A program made the translations under genes and the position numbers. A stretch of DNA of 23,146 nt from contig CAMPIQ010000047.1 in NCBI GenBank assembly GCA_946886475.1, forward strand, positions 1-23,146, read 5' to 3'. Shown in pieces: positions 7,152 to 15,367 of this stretch (the stretch's first letter is position 1; each line of letters starts with the position of its first letter). The stretch is from an uncultured Chitinophagales bacterium. Lineage in GTDB: Bacteria; Bacteroidota; Bacteroidia; Chitinophagales; Chitinophagaceae. The notes beneath the pieces are model-generated. The model ran no database searches, had not been told where the DNA came from, and saw nothing but the letters and a program-made list of their open reading frames with translations.

Positions 7152-7745
7152 GTGATTGCTATTGACAATGTTTTGATAAGTGATGATGTTATTGAAGCGC
7201 AATTTGTTTGCGACCTGCACAAATGCAAAGGCGGATGTTGTGAAGACGGGGACGCCGGTGCCCCTTTGGAAAAAGAAGAAAAACAAATAATCGATAAACA
7301 TTATGATGATATCAGGCCTTATATGAGCAAAGAAGGTTTGAAAGAAATTGAAAGACAGGGTAAATATGTTTATGACCGTGAGTTTGGATGGGTTACGCCT
7401 ACTATAGATGGAAAGATCTGCGCCTATGGGGTGAGGGATAAGCAGGGCATTATTAAATGCGCCATAGAAGCCGCATATTATGATGGTAAACTTGGGTGGA
7501 AAAAACCTGTCAGCTGTCATTTGTATCCAATCAGGATATCAAAAAGTAAAACATATACCAATGTGAACTATGAACCCCGGGATGTATTATGTAAACCAGG
7601 TTGTGCCCTGGGTAAAAAATTAAAAATGCCGGTTTATGTTTTTCTTAAAGAAGCTATCGTCCGTAAATTTGGAGATGATTTTTATAATGCACTTCACCAG
7701 GTTGCTGTAGAGCATTTTGATGATGAAGGACTAAAGAAAAAATAA
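7152..7745 (+). CDS. DUF3109 family cysteine-rich protein
   Basis: A 197-residue soluble protein with nine cysteines at 20, 25, 29, 30, 90, 103, 122, 147 and 151, in the settings VCDLHKCKGGCCEDGDAG, KICAYG, SCHLYPIRI and LCKPGCALG. This is the pattern of the DUF3109 family, widespread in Bacteroidota and without a settled function; the cysteines suggest a metal or iron-sulfur site. The start is GTG at 7152; no in-frame ATG fits nearby. Its TAA stop overlaps the ATG of the LutB-type gene by one base, so the two are translationally linked. No signal peptide or membrane segment is seen. Confidence 0.88.
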   Translation: MIAIDNVLISDDVIEAQFVCDLHKCKGGCCEDGDAGAPLEKEEKQIIDKHYDDIRPYMSKEGLKEIERQGKYVYDREFGWVTPTIDGKICAYGVRDKQGIIKCAIEAAYYDGKLGWKKPVSCHLYPIRISKSKTYTNVNYEPRDVLCKPGCALGKKLKMPVYVFLKEAIVRKFGDDFYNALHQVAVEHFDDEGLKKK

Positions 7746-9124
7746 TGTCTGAAAACGCTTCTTCTTTCATAGCAAAAAGTACTATCAAGGCTGCAGACAG
7801 GGATCACCGCAGAAAGATCAATTTTAATATTTCAAGATACAACGCTGTTGTTCCTGTGGGCAAGCAGCAATTTACCGATGTAATGCTTGCAAGGGAACAG
7901 GCCAAGAATGTAAAATGGCAGGCAATTGAATCGCTCGATAAGCAACTTGAAAATTTTGAAACATGTATTAAAAACAGGGGCGCTAAAGTTATATGGGCCG
8001 AAACCGGCGAAGAGGCCCTAAATGAAATACTGAAGATCTGCGAGGCAAAAAAGTGCACTTCAATTGTGAAGAGCAAAAGCATGGTAACTGAAGAAATACA
8101 CCTCAATAAATTTTTAGAGAAAAATAATATAGAGATCGTAGAGACAGATCTTGGAGAATACATTCAACAGCTTGACGATGAACCGCCCTATCATATAGTT
8201 ACACCGGCCATGCACAAGAGCAAGGAGGATGTGGCCAGATTATTTGCCAATAAATTAGGCACTCCTCCTAACCTGACGCCTTCGGAACTTACGCTGGTTG
8301 CAAGAGAGAAGCTACGTAAAAAATATACCGGAGCCGAAATAGGGATCACGGGCGCTAATTTTCTAATCTCTGATATTGGTGGTATTGCCATTACCGAAAA
8401 TGAAGGTAACGGTCGGCTAAGCTGCAGCTGGCCAAAGACACATATTGTGATTGCCGGTATTGAAAAAATGATCCCTTCATTAACCGACCTGGCATTATTC
8501 TGGCCCCTGCTTTCTTCTTATGGTACTGGTCAAAAACTTACAGTTTACAATTCAATAATAACTGGTCCAAGGCAGGCAAATGAAACGGATGGTCCGGAGG
8601 AAATGTATGTAATCTTACTTGACAATGGCAGAACAAATCTGATTGCTGATGTGAAAACAAGAGAAGCCCTGTATTGCATAAGATGTGGGGCATGTTTAAA
8701 TGCCTGTCCTGTTTATAAAAATATTGGCGGACATGCTTATGAAACTACTTATAGCGGTCCAATTGGTTCCGTTATCACTCCACATCTGAAGAACATGCAC
8801 TCATGGAACCATCTAAGCTATGCTTCTTCTCTTTGTGGTAATTGTACCGAGGTTTGCCCGGTAAGGATCAATCTCCATGAACTATTACTGGAAAACAGGA
8901 ATCAGACCGTAGAAAAGGGCCATGCTGATTTTTCAGAAAAAATGGCCTGGAAATTCTGGAAAAGGGCCATGCTAAACCGGCGTTTAATGAACATGGGATC
9001 AGCTCCTGTAAAAAATTGGGTGGTCAATACTTTTGTTAAAGACTGGAAAAAGAACAGGAGTGAAATTGCCTTCTCCAAAAAATCATTCAACCAATTGTGG
9101 AAAGAAAGAAATAAAAACTCATGA
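7745..9124 (+). CDS. lutB: LutB/LldF-type LUD-domain iron-sulfur protein
   Basis: A 459-residue protein with the architecture of LutB, the iron-sulfur subunit of the LutABC L-lactate-oxidising complex. The LUD domain spans about 60-300, including GAEIGITGANFLISDIGGIA (196-215). Two ferredoxin-type motifs follow: CIRCGACLNACPVY (C311, C314, C317, C321) and CGNCTEVCPV (C364, C367, C371), placing two [4Fe-4S] clusters near the C-terminus. It overlaps its upstream neighbour by one base and the downstream gene by four (ATGA). Neither the CCG-domain partner LutA nor LutC is present beside it, so a role in lactate oxidation is inferred from the family and would need partners elsewhere in the genome. 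Confidence 0.93.
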   Translation: MSENASSFIAKSTIKAADRDHRRKINFNISRYNAVVPVGKQQFTDVMLAREQAKNVKWQAIESLDKQLENFETCIKNRGAKVIWAETGEEALNEILKICEAKKCTSIVKSKSMVTEEIHLNKFLEKNNIEIVETDLGEYIQQLDDEPPYHIVTPAMHKSKEDVARLFANKLGTPPNLTPSELTLVAREKLRKKYTGAEIGITGANFLISDIGGIAITENEGNGRLSCSWPKTHIVIAGIEKMIPSLTDLALFWPLLSSYGTGQKLTVYNSIITGPRQANETDGPEEMYVILLDNGRTNLIADVKTREALYCIRCGACLNACPVYKNIGGHAYETTYSGPIGSVITPHLKNMHSWNHLSYASSLCGNCTEVCPVRINLHELLLENRNQTVEKGHADFSEKMAWKFWKRAMLNRRLMNMGSAPVKNWVVNTFVKDWKKNRSEIAFSKKSFNQLWKERNKNS

Positions 9125-10440
9125 CTCGTGAGGTTCTGGTTTTTAGTCACAGTACAAGCAACCGTCTTCAATATATTATTGATCTTCTTTCCAGGTACTT
9201 TGGACTTCCTTTCAAGTTGATCTTTGATGAAGAGCGGTATCTGGATACTCCTTCCCTGATAAAGATCAATTATAGCTATCACCGGCTGCAGCCCGGCGAA
9301 ATATTTATTCATTCCCATGTTCTTTTGTTTGAAACAACAGTAAGACCAGTGAAAATTGATTGTTTTGAACATAATAACTATAAAGCTTTTTTTAAAACGG
9401 AGGGCGAAGCTGGGTTTGACATTTTTGCTGCAACATTTTACCTGATTTCCAGATACGAAGAATATCTGCCTTATGAAAAGGACGCTTATGGCAGGTATGG
9501 GCATGTTAATTCACTTGCATATAAAGAAAACTTTCTTCACCTGCCTTTAGTGAATATCTGGTTTGAGGATTTCAGGAATTTATTGAAGGAGAAAGATCCT
9601 CAGTTTGAAGATCCGGCCAGGGCGTTTTCCTTTCAGCCAACTTATGATATAGACATGGCCTGGGTTTACCGGAATAAGGGTTTGAAAAGAAATGCAGGTT
9701 CAATTTTATTATTGTTGTTGAAATTGAAATTCAGTGAGGCCTTATGCCGGTATCGTGTCATTAAAAAGAAAATGGATGACCCTTACGATGCTTATGCATG
9801 GATGGATCAATTGCACAGTGTAACCGGAATTAAGCCGGTTTACTTTTTTTTGATGGCAATGGAACAGGGGCCGTATGATAAAAATATTGATGTTCATAAC
9901 CACGAACTCGTACAGCTTATTAAATATATCACAGCTAAATATGCTACAGGCCTTCATCCATCATGGCAAAGTGGCGATCAGCCTGTACTAATCGCAAAAG
10001 AGAAAAATGAACTGGAGAAAATATGTGGTCAGAAAATTTTGAATTCAAGGCAACATTATATACGGTTCCACCTTCCTTTTACTTACCGTCACCTCACGGA
10101 TATTGGGATCGTTCATGAATATTCAATGGGATATGGAAGCATCAACGGTTTCAGGGCCTCTTTCACAGATGCGTACTTCTGGTTTGACATCAAAGAGGAT
10201 AAACAATCGGCCTTACTCATTCATCCTTTCTGCTTTATGGATGCCAATTCATTTTATGAACAAAACATGGCACCCGAAAAAGCATTTGAAGAACTCATGC
10301 ATTATTACATGGCGGTTAAATCTGTAAATGGCCGACTGATCACCATTTGGCACAATAGTTTTTTAGGCAGTTCCGGTGAATTTAAAGGATGGAAAGAAGT
10401 ATATGAAAAGTTCGTAAAAACAATTACTGTTCCCGGTTGA
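9121..10440 (+). CDS. Polysaccharide-deacetylase-like protein (DUF7033 N-terminal region)
   Basis: A 439-residue protein. The N-terminal third (about 1-165) resembles the DUF7033 region found before deacetylase domains in Bacteroidota. FQPTYDIDMAW (171-181) supplies the paired aspartates typical of the NodB fold, and the last third has GLHPSW, SMGYGSINGFRA, ALLIHPFCFMD and IWHNSFLG, which fit the remaining NodB motifs. Such enzymes remove acetyl groups from cell-surface or wall polysaccharides. No signal peptide or membrane segment is visible, so a cytoplasmic substrate is possible. It overlaps the LutB-type gene by four bases at its start and the convergent EamA gene by 17 bases at its end. 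The substrate is unknown. Confidence 0.8.
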   Translation: MTREVLVFSHSTSNRLQYIIDLLSRYFGLPFKLIFDEERYLDTPSLIKINYSYHRLQPGEIFIHSHVLLFETTVRPVKIDCFEHNNYKAFFKTEGEAGFDIFAATFYLISRYEEYLPYEKDAYGRYGHVNSLAYKENFLHLPLVNIWFEDFRNLLKEKDPQFEDPARAFSFQPTYDIDMAWVYRNKGLKRNAGSILLLLLKLKFSEALCRYRVIKKKMDDPYDAYAWMDQLHSVTGIKPVYFFLMAMEQGPYDKNIDVHNHELVQLIKYITAKYATGLHPSWQSGDQPVLIAKEKNELEKICGQKILNSRQHYIRFHLPFTYRHLTDIGIVHEYSMGYGSINGFRASFTDAYFWFDIKEDKQSALLIHPFCFMDANSFYEQNMAPEKAFEELMHYYMAVKSVNGRLITIWHNSFLGSSGEFKGWKEVYEKFVKTITVPG

Positions 10441-11428
10441 TCTTCAGCGTTTGCCTGTTCACAAGATAAACACCGTATAAGGTTATCAATACACCTGCGA
10501 TAATAAAACCTGTTAGTATCTCACCAAATATTAGTGCTCCGAATATTACGGCAACAATAGGGTTGATATATGCATATAGCGAAGCCTGTTCCGTTGGCAG
10601 ATTTTGCAGTGCATATAAATATGCTATAAACGATATAACGGATCCGAAAATTACAAGATAGCTAATGGCCACCCAGGATTGCCAGGGAATGGCATCGAAG
10701 GCAACCGCGTTGTTTGTTAAAAATGATCCGGATATCAGTACAATTCCGGAAATAACCATTTGCAAACCCAGACTGAAGTAAGGATTGAAATTAGCAGCCT
10801 GTTGTTTTGTGTACAGGGTTCCAAACGCCCAGGACCAGGTAGAAGCAAGAGAAAGAAAAATACCGAAACGGAATTCGGGATTAAGGAAATCGTGCAGGTG
10901 TTGATAAAATATCACACAAATACCTGTAAAACCCATAAGCAAACCAATGACTGTTTTGGGTTTTAATCTGGTTCTGGTGCCAAACAATCCTATGATCACG
11001 AGCCACAAGGGGAAAATGGCACCGATTATAGATCCAAGTCCTGCTGAAATATATTGCACACCCCAGGTTGATAAAGCATTACTCAACATGAAATTCAAAA
11101 AGCTAAGGATCAGTATCGGTCCCCATTCCTTTCCTTTTGGTAATTCCGCTTTCTTAAAAAAGAAAAAAACAACATAACATAGACCGCCAAAGAACTGCCT
11201 GATACCTGCCAGTTCAACAGCGGGCATATACTGCACACCTTCACGTGAAGCAATCCATGTGGTGCCCCAGAAAAAACAAACCATGGCGAGTGCAAAATAC
11301 GCTTTAGCTTTTGTCCCCTTTTTGTGTATGGTCAGAGGATTCAGATAACCGATGTAACGTATGGCCACATTCAGATTATTCTGTGCGTCGGAGCGTATGG
11401 ACCTGGGAGGTGTGGGATCGGGGTGCAT
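10424..11428 (-). CDS. EamA/DMT-family transporter
   Basis: A drug/metabolite-transporter-family permease with about ten hydrophobic segments in two EamA repeats, the first from AYFALAMVCFFWGTTWIASR onward (from about residue 43) and the second ending near GFIIAGVLITLYGVYLVN. The substrate cannot be told. The frame gives 334 residues from ATG at 11428, but the first 35-40 are hydrophilic, unlike the family, and their DNA (11401-11428) is part of a repeat-like module shared with 14-36. GTG at codon 21 is an alternative start. The 3' end overlaps the deacetylase-like gene tail to tail by 17 bases. Confidence 0.88.
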   Translation of the reverse strand: MHPDPTPPRSIRSDAQNNLNVAIRYIGYLNPLTIHKKGTKAKAYFALAMVCFFWGTTWIASREGVQYMPAVELAGIRQFFGGLCYVVFFFFKKAELPKGKEWGPILILSFLNFMLSNALSTWGVQYISAGLGSIIGAIFPLWLVIIGLFGTRTRLKPKTVIGLLMGFTGICVIFYQHLHDFLNPEFRFGIFLSLASTWSWAFGTLYTKQQAANFNPYFSLGLQMVISGIVLISGSFLTNNAVAFDAIPWQSWVAISYLVIFGSVISFIAYLYALQNLPTEQASLYAYINPIVAVIFGALIFGEILTGFIIAGVLITLYGVYLVNRQTLKINREQ

Positions 11429-11481
11429 GGGGGATAGAAGTCAGGAGTCAGGAGTTTAAAGTTTAAAGTTCAAAGTTCAAA
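11401..11481. repeat. Intergenic microrepeat array with 7-base period
   Basis: Six consecutive 7-base units form three doublets at 11440-11481: GTCAGGA twice, GTTTAAA twice, GTTCAAA twice. Upstream are ACCTGGGAGG (11401-11410) and GGGATAGAAG (11431-11440), also found before the 8-base array at 14-84. The array lies between purH and the EamA gene, in what would be the leader of the latter. It is too short and spacer-free to be a CRISPR. Function is unknown. Confidence 0.75.
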
Positions 11482-11566
11482 AGCATGCGCTGACGAAGGA
11501 AGCGTATAAAGTAACAGGATTCAGAATTTCAGTAACAATCACGTTTATATAAATTTTTCACGTTCG

Positions 11567-13105
11567 TCAATGCCTGAAATGTCTTACGCCTGTGATCACC
11601 ATGGCCAAATTGTGGGCCAGGCAATAATCAATGCTGTCTTTGTCTCTTATAGATCCACCGGGCTGGATGAATGCTGCAATGCCTGCTTCATGTCCCATTT
11701 GTACGCAATCATTAAATGGAAAGAAGGCATCGCTTGCCATTACCGCACCTTCCAGGTCAAAATTAAATTGCCTTGCTTTTTCTATGGCCTGCCTGAGTGC
11801 ATCAATCCGGCTTGTTTGTCCGCAGCCTTTTCCAATAAGCTGTTTATTCTTTACCAGCGAAATTGCATTTGATTTCAGATGCTTGCAAATTATATTAGCG
11901 AATAAAAGGTCTTCCTTTTCTTTTTCATTTGTAGGTCTGGCGCCTGCTTCTTCCCATTTTTCGAAATTAATAACATCTTTTCCCTGTTGCAGTGTGCCGT
12001 TCACGGCATTTTTATAAACCACCGTTGTTGTATTTGTATTTTTTAATTGTAACAGGATCCTGTTCTTCTTTCCTTTTAGTATTTGCAGCGCATCATGATC
12101 AAATGAGGGTGCGATCAAAACTTCAAAGAAAATTTCATTGATGGCATCGGCGGTGGTTCTGTTAATGGGTGCATTACAAACAAGCACACCTCCGAATGCA
12201 CTTTCCGGATCACCCTGCAAAGCATGCTTCCAGGCTTCTTCAGTTTGTTCCCGCATAGCTATACCACATACATTGGTATGTTTGATAATAGCAAAAGTGG
12301 TGGACTTAAATTCCTTTATAAGCTCGATAGCTGCGTCAATATCTACCAGGTTGTTATAAGAGATTTCTTTCCCGTGAAGCTGTTCAAAACAATCCTGCAG
12401 GTTACCATAAAAAACAGCATGCTGGTGCGGATTCTCACCATAACGGAGTATGGTTTCTTTTCCTGCGCCCAGTACATGTAAAGGTTTATGAGGATGGAAA
12501 TAATTGTTGATGGCCAGGTCATAGTCTGTAACAATACGGAATGCCTTTGCTGCCAGTTCCCTTCGCTGTTCAAGCGTGATCTCCCCATTTTGTTTTTGAA
12601 GGATATCCACCAGTACACTGTAATCGTCTTTTGAAGCCACCACGGCAACATCAGCATAATTTTTGGCCGCTGCGCGAATCATGGAGGGCCCTCCGATATC
12701 AATCTTTTCGATCACCATTTTTTCCGCTTCTGCTTCATTGCCTTCAAAATCTTTTGACCTTACTTTTTCAAGCGTTTCTTCAAAAGGATAGAGGTCAACC
12801 ACCACCAGATCAATTACAGGTATTTTGAACTCTTTCATTTCCATGAGATCCTGTTCATTATTTCTTCTTCCCAATATGCCTCCGAAAACGGAAGGATGCA
12901 GGGTTTTTACTCTTCCTCCCAATATCGATGGATAAGAGGTAAGGTCTTCAACGGGCACAACTTCAATGGCGAGGTTCTCGATGAAATTCTGTGTTCCTCC
13001 GGTTGAGTATATGGTTACTCCCTGGTTGTGCAGTTCTTTAACCAGGAGCTCCAGACCTTCCTTATAAAAAACTGAAATAAGTGCAGATGTGATCTTCTTG
13101 CTCAT
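11567..13105 (-). CDS. purH: Bifunctional AICAR transformylase/IMP cyclohydrolase
   Basis: Carries out the last two steps of purine synthesis: formylation of AICAR by 10-formyl-THF to FAICAR, then ring closure to IMP. The protein has 512 residues. The N-terminal cyclohydrolase (MGS-like) domain covers about 1-195, with STGGTQ (34-39), ILGGRVKTLHP (61-71) and DIGGPSMIRAAAKN (136-149). The transformylase domain follows, with RYGENPHQ (221-228) and the catalytic Lys-His pair K275-H276 in FAIIKHTNVCG, and ends with the family-typical ITGVRHFRH. A leader of about 100 bases precedes the ATG, and the promoter lies at the end of comEC. No purine riboswitch is recognisable in the leader. Confidence 0.98.
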   Translation of the reverse strand: MSKKITSALISVFYKEGLELLVKELHNQGVTIYSTGGTQNFIENLAIEVVPVEDLTSYPSILGGRVKTLHPSVFGGILGRRNNEQDLMEMKEFKIPVIDLVVVDLYPFEETLEKVRSKDFEGNEAEAEKMVIEKIDIGGPSMIRAAAKNYADVAVVASKDDYSVLVDILQKQNGEITLEQRRELAAKAFRIVTDYDLAINNYFHPHKPLHVLGAGKETILRYGENPHQHAVFYGNLQDCFEQLHGKEISYNNLVDIDAAIELIKEFKSTTFAIIKHTNVCGIAMREQTEEAWKHALQGDPESAFGGVLVCNAPINRTTADAINEIFFEVLIAPSFDHDALQILKGKKNRILLQLKNTNTTTVVYKNAVNGTLQQGKDVINFEKWEEAGARPTNEKEKEDLLFANIICKHLKSNAISLVKNKQLIGKGCGQTSRIDALRQAIEKARQFNFDLEGAVMASDAFFPFNDCVQMGHEAGIAAFIQPGGSIRDKDSIDYCLAHNLAMVITGVRHFRH

Positions 13106-13212
13106 AAATTAAATTGATGATCTGCCTGCCGGTTCATGTAAGGCCGGAAACAGATATTATATAAAAATATGTAAGAGGTTAATTGCTCGGGAGCTTCCTT
13201 TACTTTGGTGGG

Positions 13213-13242
13213 CAAAGGTAGGAACTAGAAAGGCATTACAAA
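13213..13242 (-). promoter_or_regulatory. Promoter of purH, reaching into the comEC gene
   Basis: On the minus strand TTTG (13242-13239) is followed after 18 bases by TACCTTTG (13220-13213), an excellent match to the Bacteroidota housekeeping promoter. The upstream box lies inside the last codons of comEC and the downstream box just after its stop. It predicts a purH leader of roughly 100 bases. Confidence 0.7.
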
Positions 13243-15291
13243 AGCTCCATTTTGTGCAACATCAAAACAAGCAATATCAAGGGAATCGCAATCTCTTTTC
13301 CAAAGCCTGGCCCTCCATGCCGGAACTGAACTGTCAATCACCAGCCGGCGGATGGTAAAAGCTTTACAAAGGTCTTTTATATACAACCTGGGGTTTTTTG
13401 AAAGTATAACGAGGTCTATTTCCTGTTTTTTATCATTTAATTTAAATAGAAATGAAGTATCTATCCTGATGATCTTCTTACCTGCATATTCAAAACCTGT
13501 TGGCAGGTGGATATGTTTCACATTTACGGATCTTGAATGGATACGTGAGGGCAATACATGAAAATTCAATAGAAAATCATTAGAGAGAAGACCGGAATCG
13601 GCAAAGAACCTGGTTTCTCTTCCGTAATTAAAATCGATTGCTGTGTATTTGGGTACATTATAAATAACCAGTTTGTTTTGTCTGGATGCTGCTATAAAAG
13701 AATCAGCTCTTATGGCCAGAAAGAAAATCAGGAAGGCCATGGAAAAAAATAACATTTTTCCTTTTTTGGTTAAAAACCAGGTGCTGATAAATATTATGAT
13801 ACCCGTAAGCAGAATTGCCTGCAGTACATTTATCGACAGGTTTCTCCAGACGGCAAACGGAATGAGTTCGAATTTTTCAATAAATCCATTCATCATAAAA
13901 ATAAGCCAGTGAAGGCCGGCGCCAAGCATATGCGCCAGTGGTTCAATGAAAAATATGGCGCATAGTATAATTTCCCCGATAAGTATCACACTTGAAAGCG
14001 GAACAGCTACAAGGTTGCTGAATAAGAAAAGGGTTGGGAACTGGTGAAAATGGAAAATACTTATTGGTAAGGTCAATAGCTGCGCCGATATGGTTACGGC
14101 ATTCATCTTCCAGATCATATCTGCAGCTTTATTTGGAATATAAAACCAATTATAAACAGGTTTGTAAAACAGCATGATGCTCAACACAGCTGCATATGAT
14201 AACTGAAAACCAACATCCCACAGCCAGTAAGGATTGTAGCATAATAGAATAAAGGCCGAAAGCGCCAGCGTATTGTAAACGGACCCTTTTCTGGATATCA
14301 CTTCTCCGAAAGCAATACAGGAAAACATGAGCGCCGACCTCAGTACGGAAGGTTGGGCTCCGGCTATGATGCTGAATATCCATAAGGATGCTACGATAAG
14401 TAATAACCTTGGCAGTTTTAATTTTTTCATGCGCTTTGTAAGCAATAGCAGGATGGAATAGATCAGGCCCAGGTGCAAACCGGAAATAGCAATAACATGT
14501 ACCACACCGGTGTTGGAATAAGATTGAACCAGATCTTTATCAAGGTTGTCCTTATATCCTATCAGTAAGGCCTGCGCCAGACCTTGTTCTCTTTCACCAG
14601 GAATATATTTTTTAATGAGGCTGATCACCCAAAAACGGCATTTGAATATGAATGATCTGAATGGATTTATTTCTTTGCCTGGTAAAATGGTGAATTCATC
14701 TTTTTTTAAATAAACCTGGTGACTGATACCCTGGAAGAAACAATACCTTTTATAGTCAAAGCTTTCAGGGTTTCCTGAATTCTTTATTGGCTGAAGATCT
14801 TTTTTGAAAACGATCTTCGATCCGTATTCAATGGCTGGCGGTAAGCTGTCCTTACTTAAATAGATAATGATCCGCCCACTGGTTGGGCGGAAAACGGAAT
14901 CATACACCACATTTACATCTGCAACTGATTTGAAAGAATTGGGTTTTTCAACCAGCGGTTCCTGCAGGGTGGCAACCACATAATTGCCTGGTTGAGGATT
15001 GTTTAATACATGATGCTGGTGATTATTTATATTGTGGATCCAGCAAATAAGTGCCCCGCCTGTTATCATCACCAGGTTTACCAGCAGGCCGAATACATAA
15101 TTGAACTGGTATTTGCTGTTCAGCGGAAGAAGGAAATAAATAAGAAAAGCGGCTAATGAGGAAGTGAGCAGTACCAATAAAAAAATAAAAGAAAGATCTG
15201 CCTGCCATTGTAAAAGAATTCCAGTGATCAATCCGGCCAGCACTCTTACCATGGGCATTTTGCTCCACCAGTAAATTCCCGGTCTTTTCAT
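13225..15291 (-). CDS. comEC: ComEC/Rec2-family competence membrane protein
   Basis: A 688-residue polytopic inner-membrane protein of the family that forms the channel for single-stranded DNA during natural transformation. N-terminal hydrophobic segments (about 13-85) are followed by a soluble DUF4131-like region (about 100-215) and the competence domain (about 230-530), whose hallmark is HVIAISGLHLGL (265-276). The tail (about 545-688) is where many homologues have a metallo-beta-lactamase domain; no HxHxDH metal motif is visible, although the final strands (RLVIDSSVPAW and QNGAFVMPF) resemble that fold. This is common in Bacteroidota. Whether the host takes up DNA cannot be judged from this gene alone. 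It lies 76 bases after the MFS gene and carries part of the purH promoter. Confidence 0.93.
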   Translation of the reverse strand: MKRPGIYWWSKMPMVRVLAGLITGILLQWQADLSFIFLLVLLTSSLAAFLIYFLLPLNSKYQFNYVFGLLVNLVMITGGALICWIHNINNHQHHVLNNPQPGNYVVATLQEPLVEKPNSFKSVADVNVVYDSVFRPTSGRIIIYLSKDSLPPAIEYGSKIVFKKDLQPIKNSGNPESFDYKRYCFFQGISHQVYLKKDEFTILPGKEINPFRSFIFKCRFWVISLIKKYIPGEREQGLAQALLIGYKDNLDKDLVQSYSNTGVVHVIAISGLHLGLIYSILLLLTKRMKKLKLPRLLLIVASLWIFSIIAGAQPSVLRSALMFSCIAFGEVISRKGSVYNTLALSAFILLCYNPYWLWDVGFQLSYAAVLSIMLFYKPVYNWFYIPNKAADMIWKMNAVTISAQLLTLPISIFHFHQFPTLFLFSNLVAVPLSSVILIGEIILCAIFFIEPLAHMLGAGLHWLIFMMNGFIEKFELIPFAVWRNLSINVLQAILLTGIIIFISTWFLTKKGKMLFFSMAFLIFFLAIRADSFIAASRQNKLVIYNVPKYTAIDFNYGRETRFFADSGLLSNDFLLNFHVLPSRIHSRSVNVKHIHLPTGFEYAGKKIIRIDTSFLFKLNDKKQEIDLVILSKNPRLYIKDLCKAFTIRRLVIDSSVPAWRARLWKRDCDSLDIACFDVAQNGAFVMPF

Positions 15292-15367
15292 AACAGGAAA
15301 TTAGTTTGCTACCATCCACTATGTAAAGTGCATTCAACATAAAAAAGAGGGAAAAACATCTTTGATT

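Noticed and set aside
7745..9124. A complete lactate-utilisation operon
   Set aside because: Neither lutA nor lutC is adjacent; only the LutB-type gene is present.
11440..11481. CRISPR-like array
   Set aside because: Units are seven bases with no spacers and no cas genes; the same holds for the 8-base array at 45-84.
13106..13212. Purine riboswitch in the purH leader
   Set aside because: I could not recognise the conserved three-way junction or loop sequences; only a short CCGG stem is visible.
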